Origin: Chloroflexota bacterium
GTDB taxonomy: Bacteria > Chloroflexota > UBA4733
Direction: 5' to 3'
Length of the DNA: 9,400 nucleotides
Assembly (NCBI GenBank): GCA_023381895.1
Contig: JAMCTA010000104.1
Coordinates: forward strand, 1-9,400
Shown here: in pieces, positions 1 to 6,174 of the stretch
Layout: each line of letters opens with the position of its first letter
Numbering within the stretch: position 1 is the stretch's first letter
Made by a program: the position numbers and the translations under genes
The notes under the pieces: generated by a model
What the model was told of the DNA's origin: nothing
What the model saw: only the letters and a program-made list of their open reading frames with translations
The model's database searches: none

Positions 1-686
1 TGGCCACGGCACAGCTTCGCATCCTCATCGCGGAATCCATCCCACTCGTTCGTCTTGGCCTTCGAGTGGCACTGCAACGCAACGATACCTACGTTGTCGT
101 TGCGGAGGTTGAGTCGTGTTCTGCGGCTATGCAGGTTCTCCGCCGGGAGCCAGTGGACCTGCTCATCGCCTGCGTCGAGCTCACGGACCAGGATGGCTTC
201 GCGCTTGTTTCGAGAGCGCGAAGTGTCGCACCACACGTCCGCTGCCTTGTGCTAAGTGAGGCAGAAGCAGAGGATGAGATGTACCGCGCGATGAAGGTTG
301 GGGCGGCTGGTTATCTTTCGAAACTTGTGTCAGAGGATCGTCTGCTCGGGGCAGTAGATGACATTCTGCAGGGCTGTGTGACGGTGAGCACAGAGGATCC
401 GGCCCCTTTGCTGTCCCCTGGACTGACGCTTCCTTCAGTCGAAGACAGAGGACGGGACAACGCGCCAGCTGGGCACACGATGATCACGCCGCTCTCGCCG
501 CGAGAACTCGAAGTGGTTCGCCTGATCGCCCAAGGTTATGGCAATAAAGACATTGCGCAAGAGCTTGGTATTAGCGATCAGACTGTGAAGAACCACATCA
601 CGGCTATCTTGCGCAAGCTTGGTGCGAACGATCGCACGGCGGCTGCGATCTATGCCTTGCAACGGGGCTGGATTAGGCTCGCGTAG
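1..686 (+). CDS. NarL/FixJ-type (LuxR-HTH) response regulator with degenerate receiver; 5' end cut by about one base
   Basis: This is a DNA-binding transcription regulator. The frame is open from the window edge. The first bases (tg gcc acg gca) read as a start codon missing only its first base, giving a protein of about 228 residues, normal for the NarL family. Residues about 6-125 form a receiver (LRILIAE...PLVRLGL). Residues about 165-228 form a LuxR-type helix-turn-helix (LSPRELEV, then NKDIAQELGISDQTVKNH). Lys108 of the receiver is present. However, the phospho-accepting Asp is Cys58 (codon 171-173, in LLIACVEL), and the usual acidic pair is Glu12-Ser13. From family knowledge, such receivers usually cannot take phosphate in the normal way, so this may be a constitutive or ligand- or redox-controlled regulator (inference). 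A partner kinase, if any, lies outside the window. The targets are unknown; downstream fabI is 216 bases away and is not evidently controlled by it. Confidence 0.93.
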   Translation, partial: ATAQLRILIAESIPLVRLGLRVALQRNDTYVVVAEVESCSAAMQVLRREPVDLLIACVELTDQDGFALVSRARSVAPHVRCLVLSEAEAEDEMYRAMKVGAAGYLSKLVSEDRLLGAVDDILQGCVTVSTEDPAPLLSPGLTLPSVEDRGRDNAPAGHTMITPLSPRELEVVRLIAQGYGNKDIAQELGISDQTVKNHITAILRKLGANDRTAAAIYALQRGWIRLA

Positions 687-902
687 TACTGACGTGTGCG
701 GCGCACGCCGACTGAAATGTGTAGATAGGTCTCTTCAGAGGAGACAGCCTGAAGTCCCGGCAGCGTACCTCCGATGCGCAGCACTGGACGGCCGTAAAAT
801 TAGCGCCCACCGTGAGAGATCACTCGCGCTTTACAATGGTGCCTGTGTGCTGACGGGGAGCGGTGGCACTGATGGGACGCAACGGGGGAGGAAAGTTCGA
901 TC
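687..902. promoter_or_regulatory. Intergenic region with two dyads and a weak fabI promoter candidate
   Basis: No coding sequence is evident here. Seven bases after the regulator's stop, 693-707 forms a 6-bp stem with a 3-base loop (CGTGTG CGG CGCACG, one G-T wobble). It has no T-run, so it is at best a weak terminator. A second dyad is GTCTC (729-733) with GAGAC (741-745). TACAAT at 832-837 is a good -10 hexamer, but I find no convincing -35 16-18 bases upstream. The purine run at 884-895 (GGGGGAGGAAAG) is the fabI ribosome binding site; its GGAGG core ends 11 bases before ATG 903. Confidence 0.35.
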
Positions 903-1676
903 ATGGGGCTGATGGACGGCAAAGTAGTGGTGATCTTCGGGGTCGCAAACTACCGCAGCATCGGTTGGGGTATTGCTCAGGCGCTGGTGCGAGAGGGCGC
1001 CACCGCTGCGTTTTGCGCCCAAGAGCGCGTAGTTCCAGAAGTGCGTAGGCTTGCTGCGTCGCTGTCTTCAGATGAAGTCTACGAGTGCGACGTGCAAAAC
1101 GAAGACGATGTGCCTGCGGTATTCCGCGTACTGCGCGAGCGCCACGGCGGAATCGATGCGGTGGTGCATAGTCTCGCTTTTGCTAACAGAGAAGATATCG
1201 GTAGTAGGCGCTTCGTCGAGACACCTCGGGCAGGCTTCCAACTCGCCCTCGATGTCAGCGCCTATTCGCTCACCTACATTGCGCGCGAAGCTGAACCGCT
1301 GCTGGAGGCACGGGGCGGAGGAGCCATCATTACCCTCAGCTACCTGGGGAGCGAACGGGTCATTCCGAACTACAACGTGATGGGTGTGGCGAAGGCGGCC
1401 CTCGAATGCAGCGTACGCTACTTGGCCTACGACCTCGGCCCGAAGAACGTCCGCGTGAATGCCATCTCGGCTGGACCGCAGCGTACGCTCAGCGCCCGGG
1501 CGATCTCCGGATTTCAGGACATCGAGCGCATCGTCACCGAGCATTCGCCACTGCGACGAAATATCGATGGTGGCGACCTTGGCAATGCCGCTCTCTACCT
1601 GTTGAGCGATCTTGGTCGCAACGTGACCGGTCAGGTGATTCACGTCGACGCAGGATACAGCATTATGGGACTGTAA
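903..1676 (+). CDS. fabI: Enoyl-[acyl-carrier-protein] reductase, NADH-type (FabI)
   Basis: FabI reduces trans-2-enoyl-ACP to acyl-ACP, the last step of each round of type II fatty-acid elongation, in the cytosol. At 257 residues the length is typical. It is a short-chain dehydrogenase-fold protein with the FabI-specific features. The nucleotide-binding loop GVAN..SI is at 13-20. Gln40 sits where E. coli FabI has Gln40, which favours NADH over NADPH (inference). Asp63 lies in ECDV, and HSLAFAN is at 89-95. The catalytic Tyr147 (SYLGSER) and Tyr157-x6-Lys164 (YNVMGVAK) are present, as is the AISAGP..TL substrate loop at 188-196. The site of E. coli Gly93, where changes affect triclosan binding, is Ala92, as is usual in Gram-positive FabI. 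ATG 903 is preferred over ATG 912 because FabI proteins begin MG-L-x-G-K and GGAGG lies 11 bases upstream. It looks monocistronic or leads its own transcript. Confidence 0.97.
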   Translation: MGLMDGKVVVIFGVANYRSIGWGIAQALVREGATAAFCAQERVVPEVRRLAASLSSDEVYECDVQNEDDVPAVFRVLRERHGGIDAVVHSLAFANREDIGSRRFVETPRAGFQLALDVSAYSLTYIAREAEPLLEARGGGAIITLSYLGSERVIPNYNVMGVAKAALECSVRYLAYDLGPKNVRVNAISAGPQRTLSARAISGFQDIERIVTEHSPLRRNIDGGDLGNAALYLLSDLGRNVTGQVIHVDAGYSIMGL

Positions 1677-1699
1677 TACCTCGGGTTAACGATAGGTAA

Positions 1700-1729
1700 T
1701 TGACATTTTCATTGTAAGTCCGTAACTAT
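1700..1729 (+). promoter_or_regulatory. Candidate sigma-A promoter for the secreted two-domain protein
   Basis: A perfect TTGACA (-35) at 1700-1705 lies in an AT-rich patch between the fabI stop and the next gene. The -10 is weaker: TAACTA at 1723-1728 (17-base spacer) or AACTAT at 1724-1729 (18-base spacer). Transcription would start near 1735 and leave a leader of about 70 bases. That leader contains CTACGC (1758-1763) paired with GCGTAG (1783-1788), and CTCA/TGAG nested inside, so it could fold just before the start codon. Confidence 0.45.
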
Positions 1730-1805
1730 TGTGGGGAGCAATCACCATCTTTCTCGTCTACGCTCAGGCTGTTGAGAAAGTGCGTAGATAGAAAGCGTGA
1801 AGACG

Positions 1806-2630
1806 GTGAACAAGCGCACAATTCTTGGTTTGCTCGTAGGGTCAAGCACCATTGCGGCAGTGGCGCTCCCTGGAGCAGCATTCGCAGCTGCCCCGGCGGC
1901 GCCGGTAGAGGCGGGAACGGCCAGTAACCCGATTGCATTATCCGGATCATATTCTGGCGCACTGACGGCGAACTCTGGTGGATCTTACGACTACTTCCAG
2001 CTTCCTTACACCGCTAATAGCTCTGTCAACTTGACACTGTCGCTCCCCAATGCTGTGACCCTGGAAAACGGAGCCTCCGGATTCAACGTGTATCTCAACG
2101 GCACCTTGATTGGTAACTCGGTCGAGAACGCTACAACGGCGACTTACACCATCAATGCGCCGGCAAGCGGCACAGCCCTTGTGCAGGTGTACAACTATGA
2201 TCCAGTAAACGGCATCAACTTCACGTTGAGCACTGGAAGCACTAGTAGCACGGCGGCCACGACCTCACCGACAACGGCAGGCTCGGCAGCAACGACTGGG
2301 GCGATCATGCCTCTCGGCGGATCGGCGTCTGGCTCACTCGCCGGTAACAGCGGCGGGAGCTACGCTCTCTATTCTGTCAACTACGCAAACAGCGCTCAAA
2401 TGCTGACATTGACGATGAGCACGACACCTTCGGTCGACGTGACCCAGGGTGCAGCCGGATTCAACGTCTATGATGCGAGCGGCAACTTGGTTGGTGGGGC
2501 CACGCTCCAGTCTGATGGTACGCTGGCACTCACTCTCAATGGAAATCCGACAGGAACGTATACGGTCCAGGTGTACAACTACGATCCCACGAATACGATC
2601 AGCTACACCTTGACCCAGTCAGCGAGCTAG
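1806..2630 (+). CDS. Secreted protein with two tandem PPC-like beta domains, function unknown
   Basis: I do not recognise a named family. Residues 1-27 are a clear Sec signal peptide: basic MNKR, a hydrophobic core, and a likely cut after GAAFA. Residues about 42-142 and 166-271 are two copies of one domain, separated by a Ser/Thr/Ala linker at about 143-165. Each copy runs: small-residue strand with SGS or SGA, N-S-G-G-S-Y, an alternating hydrophobic strand, GFNVY, and at the end VQVYNYDP..., then a strand ending TL. This pattern resembles bacterial pre-peptidase C-terminal (PPC) beta-sandwich domains, but no enzyme domain is attached. There is no LPXTG, membrane anchor or catalytic motif, so I infer a released or surface-associated binding or structural protein. 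GTG 1806 is chosen because AGAAAG at 1790-1795 lies 10 bases upstream. GTG 1797 in the same frame would leave only one base. Two stop codons (TAG TAG) end it. Sampled GC (about 45% at 1981-2040) is lower than downstream. Confidence 0.82.
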   Translation: MNKRTILGLLVGSSTIAAVALPGAAFAAAPAAPVEAGTASNPIALSGSYSGALTANSGGSYDYFQLPYTANSSVNLTLSLPNAVTLENGASGFNVYLNGTLIGNSVENATTATYTINAPASGTALVQVYNYDPVNGINFTLSTGSTSSTAATTSPTTAGSAATTGAIMPLGGSASGSLAGNSGGSYALYSVNYANSAQMLTLTMSTTPSVDVTQGAAGFNVYDASGNLVGGATLQSDGTLALTLNGNPTGTYTVQVYNYDPTNTISYTLTQSAS

Positions 2631-2834
2631 TAGCAGGCCTATACTCCCGCTGCGATCGCGGAGCGCGTCATCACGGTGATCCGGCGGCGCGCTCCGAGAC
2701 CGGCGTCTTCGACGCGGCACGCTGCAGTCCGCCGACCACCCCGGAGAGCACGCCCCAGTGGTCGAGGGTAGCCACGGATGCCGGCCCGCTCGCCCAGCGC
2801 CCATGTTCCTACGCGGTTCGGCACGTCCCTTCAC
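2631..2834. other. GC-rich intergenic stretch with strong hairpins, possible terminator between convergent genes
   Basis: No supported gene is present here. A perfect 9-bp inverted repeat, CGGAGCGCG (2659-2667) and CGCGCTCCG (2688-2696), encloses a second dyad, ATCAC g GTGAT (2670-2680). It is followed by GCGTC ttc GACGC (2703-2715). These lie just after the stop of the secreted-protein gene and before the end of the minus-strand hydrolase remnant. A two-way terminator is plausible, but there is no T-run on either side, so it could equally be a protein-binding dyad or chance in GC-rich DNA. Confidence 0.4.
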
Positions 2835-3318
2835 TCAGCTTCCTGTGGCGCTATGTGCGCCGAGCCAGGCGGTGATCACGGCGAGCGCCGTCGGAATCGA
2901 TCGGTCGCGAGAAGGCTGGCCTCCGGACCCAAGGAGTGGTCGAGACCGGGGAAGAGGTGCAGGGTGCGGTCCGGCCGTGGCGATGAGCACCGGCATGGTA
3001 AGCGCCGGGGCCAGTTGGGCGGCCGTCGGCAGGGGATGCTCCGGGCGGTAGATGGCCAGGCCGCCGTCTGCTGGATGAGCCGCAGCAACTGCGGCACGAG
3101 GTCTCGCTCAATGTCGATCTCCCCGTGCCCGGCGGGGTTGAGCAGAGCCTGAAAGCGCAAGCCGCCGGCATAGCTGTCGCGATCGATCAGCGTGCTCAAG
3201 AAGCCCTGGGCGCCGATGCTGCCCTGGGTGAAGCCGCGGCGCAGCGCTGGAAGGGTGAGGCTCGCAAGTGATCGTCGACCAGCGCGCCCTGACGGCCGGA
3301 GCGAGCTAAATGATGCAT
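2835..3318 (-). pseudogene. Decayed alpha/beta-hydrolase-like gene (frameshifted C-terminal part)
   Basis: No single frame explains this stretch, but protein-like pieces follow one another across two minus-strand frames. First comes GFTQGSIGAQGF, then FQALLNPAGHGEIDIERDLV and PQLLRLIQQT (ending near 3060). Next, in another frame, comes LAIYRPEHPLPTAAQLAPAL with MPVLIAT (ending near 2970). Back in the first frame is RTLHLFPGLDHSLGPE (about 2965-2915). Finally, in the second frame, comes ALAVITAWLGAH with a stop at 2835-2837. The order and motifs fit an alpha/beta hydrolase: a GxSxG-like elbow region degraded to GFTQGS, a strand before the acid residue, and an FPGLDHSL block holding the catalytic His. 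At least three frame changes are needed. The spacing between PVLIAT and TLHLFPG looks too short, so a small deletion is likely. The 5' limit is uncertain; an ATG at 3318 begins a short frame (MHHLARSG). Sequencing error cannot be excluded. Confidence 0.5.
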
Positions 3319-3364
3319 CTACCACTGACAGGCAAGGCAGTCTAGTTAGAGCCGCGACTGCTGC

Positions 3365-3411
3365 CGACGGCCGACTCTTCCTACTCGTCCGCATACGGCT
3401 GGCGGCCGTCG
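3365..3411. repeat. 8-bp inverted repeat flanking the helicase stop codon
   Basis: CGACGGCC (3365-3372) and GGCCGTCG (3404-3411) are exact inverted copies on either side of the helicase stop (3381-3383). Just downstream on the minus strand lies a second pair, GCAGTC and GACTGC (about 3338-3343 and 3357-3362). Both could fold at the mRNA 3' end, but loops are long and there is no T-run, so a terminator role is only a guess. Confidence 0.3.
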
Positions 3412-4688
3412 ACGCGCCGTAGCCACGCTGTGTACTGGCGGCCTCCTGCCATTGCCCGGTGAACCGGTCGAGGTCCAGCTCGGGCACGCGGCCGCAAAAG
3501 CGTCTCCGTCGGGAAAGGTGCCCGCAGGGTACCCGCCGGAGCAGGGTGCGGGCCCTGGTCGGCGCTGTGGGGCCATGCTGTGCGCGCCAACCGCCGGCCC
3601 AATGCGCGCTCGATCTCCCGCCACTTCGGTGCGTCTGGCGGGGTAAGAAAGGTGATAACTTCGCCCGGGCGCCCCATACGACCCGTTCGTCCGGCACGGT
3701 GGGTGAACAGCGCGGGCGAATCGGGCAACTCGTAGTTGATCACCTGGTCGATGCCGTCCACATCGAGGCCGCGGGCGGCAACGTTGGTTGCCAGCAGAAT
3801 GGGCAACTCGCCGGAGCGGAAGGCCGCCATGACGCGCTCACGTGCATGCTGGCTGAGGTTACCCTGGAGCGCATCAACAGGGTACCCCTGCGCACTGAGT
3901 TGCTGAGCCAGCTTTTTGACCCCGTGTTTGGTTCGCCCGAAGACGAGGATGGGACCGTCTCCCCGCTGATCCAGCAGGTGGCGCAATGCGGCAAGCCGAA
4001 CGGCCGGATCCATCTCGTAGACGACGTGCTCGATGGTGGTCGGCACGACCGTCTCGGGAGAGACATAGACCAGCAAAGGGTTGCGCAGGTGGCGCGCCGC
4101 GGTTGTGTTGACCCAATCTGGCACGGTGGCGGAGAAGAGCGCGGTCTGGCGTTTCGCTGGAGCCAGGGCCAGAATGCGCTCGACATCGGGGGCAAAGCCG
4201 CGGTCCAGCATTTCGTCGCCCTCATCCAGCACGAAGCAGTGAAGGCGCCGCAACGATAGGTTCCCCTGCCGGAGGTGATCAAGCGTACGGCCGGGAGTAC
4301 CGACGATGACCTGCGCGCCGTTGTACAGCGCCTGGCGTTCCGACAACAGCGACCGGCCGCCGTAGAGCAGGGTGAGACTCAGATGTCGCACCCGACAGAG
4401 TGCATCGAGCACACCGCCGACCTGGATTGCCAGTTCACGCGTGGGCACGAGCACCAGTGCTTGCACAGCACGAATGCCGGAGTCGATGCGCTCGACCAGC
4501 GGCAGTCCGAAGGCTAGCGTCTTGCCGGAGCCGGTCTGAGCCTGGCCGATGACGTCGCGCCCGGCAAGTAGCGCCGGAATGGTCTGGGCCTGGATCGGTG
4601 TGGGCGCCGTTATGCCCATGGCAGCCACAGCCGCGCGCACAGCTGGATGAAGCTGCAGTTCGTCGAAGGACACCGCTGAAACTACCAA
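3381..4688 (-). CDS. DEAD-box ATP-dependent RNA helicase (DEGD variant)
   Basis: This enzyme uses ATP to open RNA duplexes, in ribosome assembly, RNA decay or cold adaptation. The 435 residues hold both RecA-like domains. Q motif: Phe8 and TPIQ 30-33. Motif I: AQTGSGKT 50-57. Ia: PTRELAIQ 82-89. Ib: TPGR 131-134. II: DEGD 155-158, instead of DEAD. III: SAT 186-188. V: ATNVAARGLD 300-309. VI: HRAGRTGRMGR 330-340. After about 365 comes a tail of some 70 residues rich in Arg, Pro and Ala, as often in RhlE/CsdA-type proteins. This tail is poorly constrained and could include a frameshift. The start is uncertain. TTG 4688 has no ribosome binding site and lies in the loop of a 6-bp dyad. An in-frame GTG at 4673 would give VSFDEL as the beginning and is equally possible. 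GC is high (62-67% in sampled lines), unlike the secreted-protein gene. The same-strand ispH lies 353 bases upstream, so a shared transcript is not obvious. Confidence 0.93.
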   Translation of the reverse strand: MVVSAVSFDELQLHPAVRAAVAAMGITAPTPIQAQTIPALLAGRDVIGQAQTGSGKTLAFGLPLVERIDSGIRAVQALVLVPTRELAIQVGGVLDALCRVRHLSLTLLYGGRSLLSERQALYNGAQVIVGTPGRTLDHLRQGNLSLRRLHCFVLDEGDEMLDRGFAPDVERILALAPAKRQTALFSATVPDWVNTTAARHLRNPLLVYVSPETVVPTTIEHVVYEMDPAVRLAALRHLLDQRGDGPILVFGRTKHGVKKLAQQLSAQGYPVDALQGNLSQHARERVMAAFRSGELPILLATNVAARGLDVDGIDQVINYELPDSPALFTHRAGRTGRMGRPGEVITFLTPPDAPKWREIERALGRRLARTAWPHSADQGPHPAPAGTLRAPFPTETLLRPRARAGPRPVHRAMAGGRQYTAWLRRVDGRQPYADE

Positions 4689-4697
4689 CGGTGGTAG
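4682..4697. promoter_or_regulatory. Inverted repeat over the helicase start codon
   Basis: CTACCA (4682-4687) and TGGTAG (4692-4697) are exact inverted copies separated by four bases. On the minus-strand mRNA this forms a 6-bp stem with a 4-base loop whose 3' side overlaps the TTG start codon (4688-4686), so it could mask initiation or bind a repressor. It argues either for translational control or for the later GTG start at 4673. Confidence 0.35.
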
Positions 4698-5041
4698 CCA
4701 GCACGAAAGGTCAGTTGACTATGGTACATCTTGCGTTGACTCCTTGGTGATTCTTCGGAAGCGACCGGTCAACGCGATTTGCGGGTGAGGAGGAGAGAGG
4801 GACTTCCTGATGGAATTCCGCACACAACCTGACCACGACGGTGGGCCGACGATCCATAACATCAAGTATCGAATGCCTCAGCGTACCATATCTTAAGCTT
4901 AATGGTGCTTAGGGGTAAGCGGTGCCCATGATGAGCGGTTGAATCGTACATCCTCACGCGATTGCTCGATTGATCTAGGGAAGCTGTCGCCGCGCTGATG
5001 TTGGATTGGTGCTCTGGAGCCCTAATGGATGAGGAACCCGG
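4689..5041. other. 353-bp gap between helicase and ispH; dyads and an unproven small frame
   Basis: No convincing gene or RNA gene is seen. GTTGAC occurs at 4714-4719 and again at 4735-4740, with the reverse form GTCAAC at 4768-4773, so this part could bind a regulator of the helicase gene. A purine run at 4787-4801 (with AGGAGG at 4788-4793) precedes an ATG at 4810 that opens a 28-codon plus-strand frame ending TAA 4896; nothing else supports it. A perfect palindrome TTAAGCTTAA lies at 4893-4902, followed by GCTTA gggg TAAGC (4907-4920). Near the ispH stop, ACCCG gctag CGGGT (about 5036-5050) could fold but lacks a T-run. I could not place a clear helicase promoter. Confidence 0.4.
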
Positions 5042-5920
5042 CTAGCGGGTCTCGACGGGATCAGGGAGCGCTTCAAGGAAATGCACGACCTCTCGCGTGA
5101 TTTGGGTCTTGGTTGAGGCTCCTGAGGTGACGCCGACTACGGAGGCACCCTGGAGCCATTCCGTGCGAATCTCGGAGGCGCTGTCAACACGATACGCTGG
5201 TTTCCCCGCGCGCTCACGAACGGCGTCGACGAGCCGGTTCGTGTTGGATGAGCGCTCATCACCGACGACAATGACGACGTCACACAGTTTGGCTTGCTCT
5301 ACAGCGGCCGTCTGCCGATCCTGCGTGGCCGTGCAGATCTCGTTGTAGACTTCAATGTCTGGGTAGCGCTCTTTGAGCCGGTCGATGATGTCCTGGGTAT
5401 CCCAGAGACTCATCGTCGTCTGTGTTGTAACGGCACGCTTACCTTCCGGAAGATCGAGTTGGTCAACCTCTCCCACCGTTTCGACCAAGAAGATGCGACC
5501 AGGAGCGTTTCCCATGACGCCTTCAGGCTCGGGATGACCATGTCTGCCAATATAGACGATGTAATATCCCTCTGCGACCAGCGTTTTGACGAGATCATGC
5601 GTCCGTGTGACATCCGGACACGTGGCGTCGATCACGCGGAGCCCCTTTTCAAGCGCGCGTGTACGCACTTGGGGTGATACCCCGTGAGCAGTGAAGATTA
5701 CGGTCCCAGATTGAATCTGTTCGAGAATTTTGAGGCGGTCAGGACCATCCACTGTGTCTACGTGGTGTTTCGCGAGGTCATCGATCATATGCCTGTTGTG
5801 CACCATCTGACCAAGACCATATACAGGTCCGTCAGTAGAATCTCCGATTTGCTTTGCGATACGCATAGCACGGACTACGCCGTGGCAATACCCCTGCGGG
5901 GTAATGAAGTGCACTCTCAT
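5042..5920 (-). CDS. ispH: 4-hydroxy-3-methylbut-2-enyl diphosphate reductase (IspH/LytB)
   Basis: IspH turns HMBPP into IPP and DMAPP, the last step of the non-mevalonate (MEP) isoprenoid pathway, using a 4Fe-4S cluster in the cytosol. The 292 residues are a normal length for the short Gram-positive form. The three cluster cysteines are present: Cys12 (PQGYCHGV), Cys101 (DATCPDV) and Cys196 (NEICTATQDRQ). Substrate residues are also in place: His41 (MVHNRH), His79 (TAHGVS), His129 and catalytic Glu131 (GHPEPEG), TQTTMS at 167-171, SSNTN at 224-228, and Ser269 in SGAST. ATG 5920 is chosen because AGAAGAGG on the minus strand (5926-5933) lies five bases upstream, the best ribosome binding site on this strand. 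The gene stands alone between a divergent transporter operon and the helicase. It shows that this organism makes isoprenoids by the MEP route. Confidence 0.97.
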   Translation of the reverse strand: MRVHFITPQGYCHGVVRAMRIAKQIGDSTDGPVYGLGQMVHNRHMIDDLAKHHVDTVDGPDRLKILEQIQSGTVIFTAHGVSPQVRTRALEKGLRVIDATCPDVTRTHDLVKTLVAEGYYIVYIGRHGHPEPEGVMGNAPGRIFLVETVGEVDQLDLPEGKRAVTTQTTMSLWDTQDIIDRLKERYPDIEVYNEICTATQDRQTAAVEQAKLCDVVIVVGDERSSNTNRLVDAVRERAGKPAYRVDSASEIRTEWLQGASVVGVTSGASTKTQITREVVHFLEALPDPVETR

Positions 5921-5966
5921 GCGAGCCTCTTCTACCGTTGGATGCCCTTCCTCATCCTACCCGCTG

Positions 5967-5987
5967 AAGCGAAGGAGGCGCTTTTTT
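5967..5987 (+). terminator. Terminator-like hairpin in the divergent region
   Basis: AAGCG (5967-5971), a 7-base loop AAGGAGG, CGCTT (5979-5983), and a six-T run at 5982-5987 make a textbook short intrinsic-terminator shape on the plus strand. No plus-strand gene ends nearby, so it would act on antisense or read-through RNA crossing ispH. On the minus strand the same bases form part of the ispH leader. The stem is only five pairs, so chance is possible. Confidence 0.35.
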
Positions 5988-6113
5988 CACAGGGCAGGCG
6001 ACACCGGATTCCTCGGGTGCTTCGGGGTTGCGACGACTTGAGGTGCAAGACTGCCGACTAGCGGGCACTTAAACCGATCTTAACGATCAGCTCAGCGCAA
6101 AGCTACGGGCAGG

Positions 6114-6138
6114 TATACTGCCAAACGTTGGTAGGCAG
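6114..6138 (+). promoter_or_regulatory. Transporter operon promoter (-10) with overlapping operator-like dyad
   Basis: TATACT at 6114-6119 is a strong -10 hexamer 56 bases before the permease ATG. The -35 region (about 6091-6096, CTCAGC) is poor, which suggests an activator or weak basal use. Overlapping the expected start of transcription is an imperfect dyad at 6118-6138: CTGCC at one end, GGCAG at the other, and a CCAAACGTTGG core. Seven of ten position pairs match. LacI- and AraC-type controllers of CUT1 operons often bind such sites, but no regulator gene is in the window, so operator function is inference. Confidence 0.45.
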
Positions 6139-6174
6139 CCACACAGAGTAAGCGACTGCTGAGACGGTGGTGGA

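Noticed and set aside
684..694. TAGTAC near the regulator stop as a possible FapR half-site controlling fabI
   Set aside because: Only one half-site, over 200 bases from fabI and overlapping a stop codon; no paired half is present.
1068..1643. Minus-strand open frame of 191 codons
   Set aside because: Fully inside fabI on the other strand, with no independent motifs.
2876..3697. Minus-strand open frame of 273 codons overlapping the helicase end
   Set aside because: Its first part is the helicase sequence in a wrong frame. Only its last part carries hydrolase-like blocks, and these continue in another frame, so it is not one gene.
3459..4259. Plus-strand open frame of 266 codons
   Set aside because: It lies antisense to the clearly coding helicase motifs and has no recognisable protein features; such frames are expected opposite GC-rich genes.
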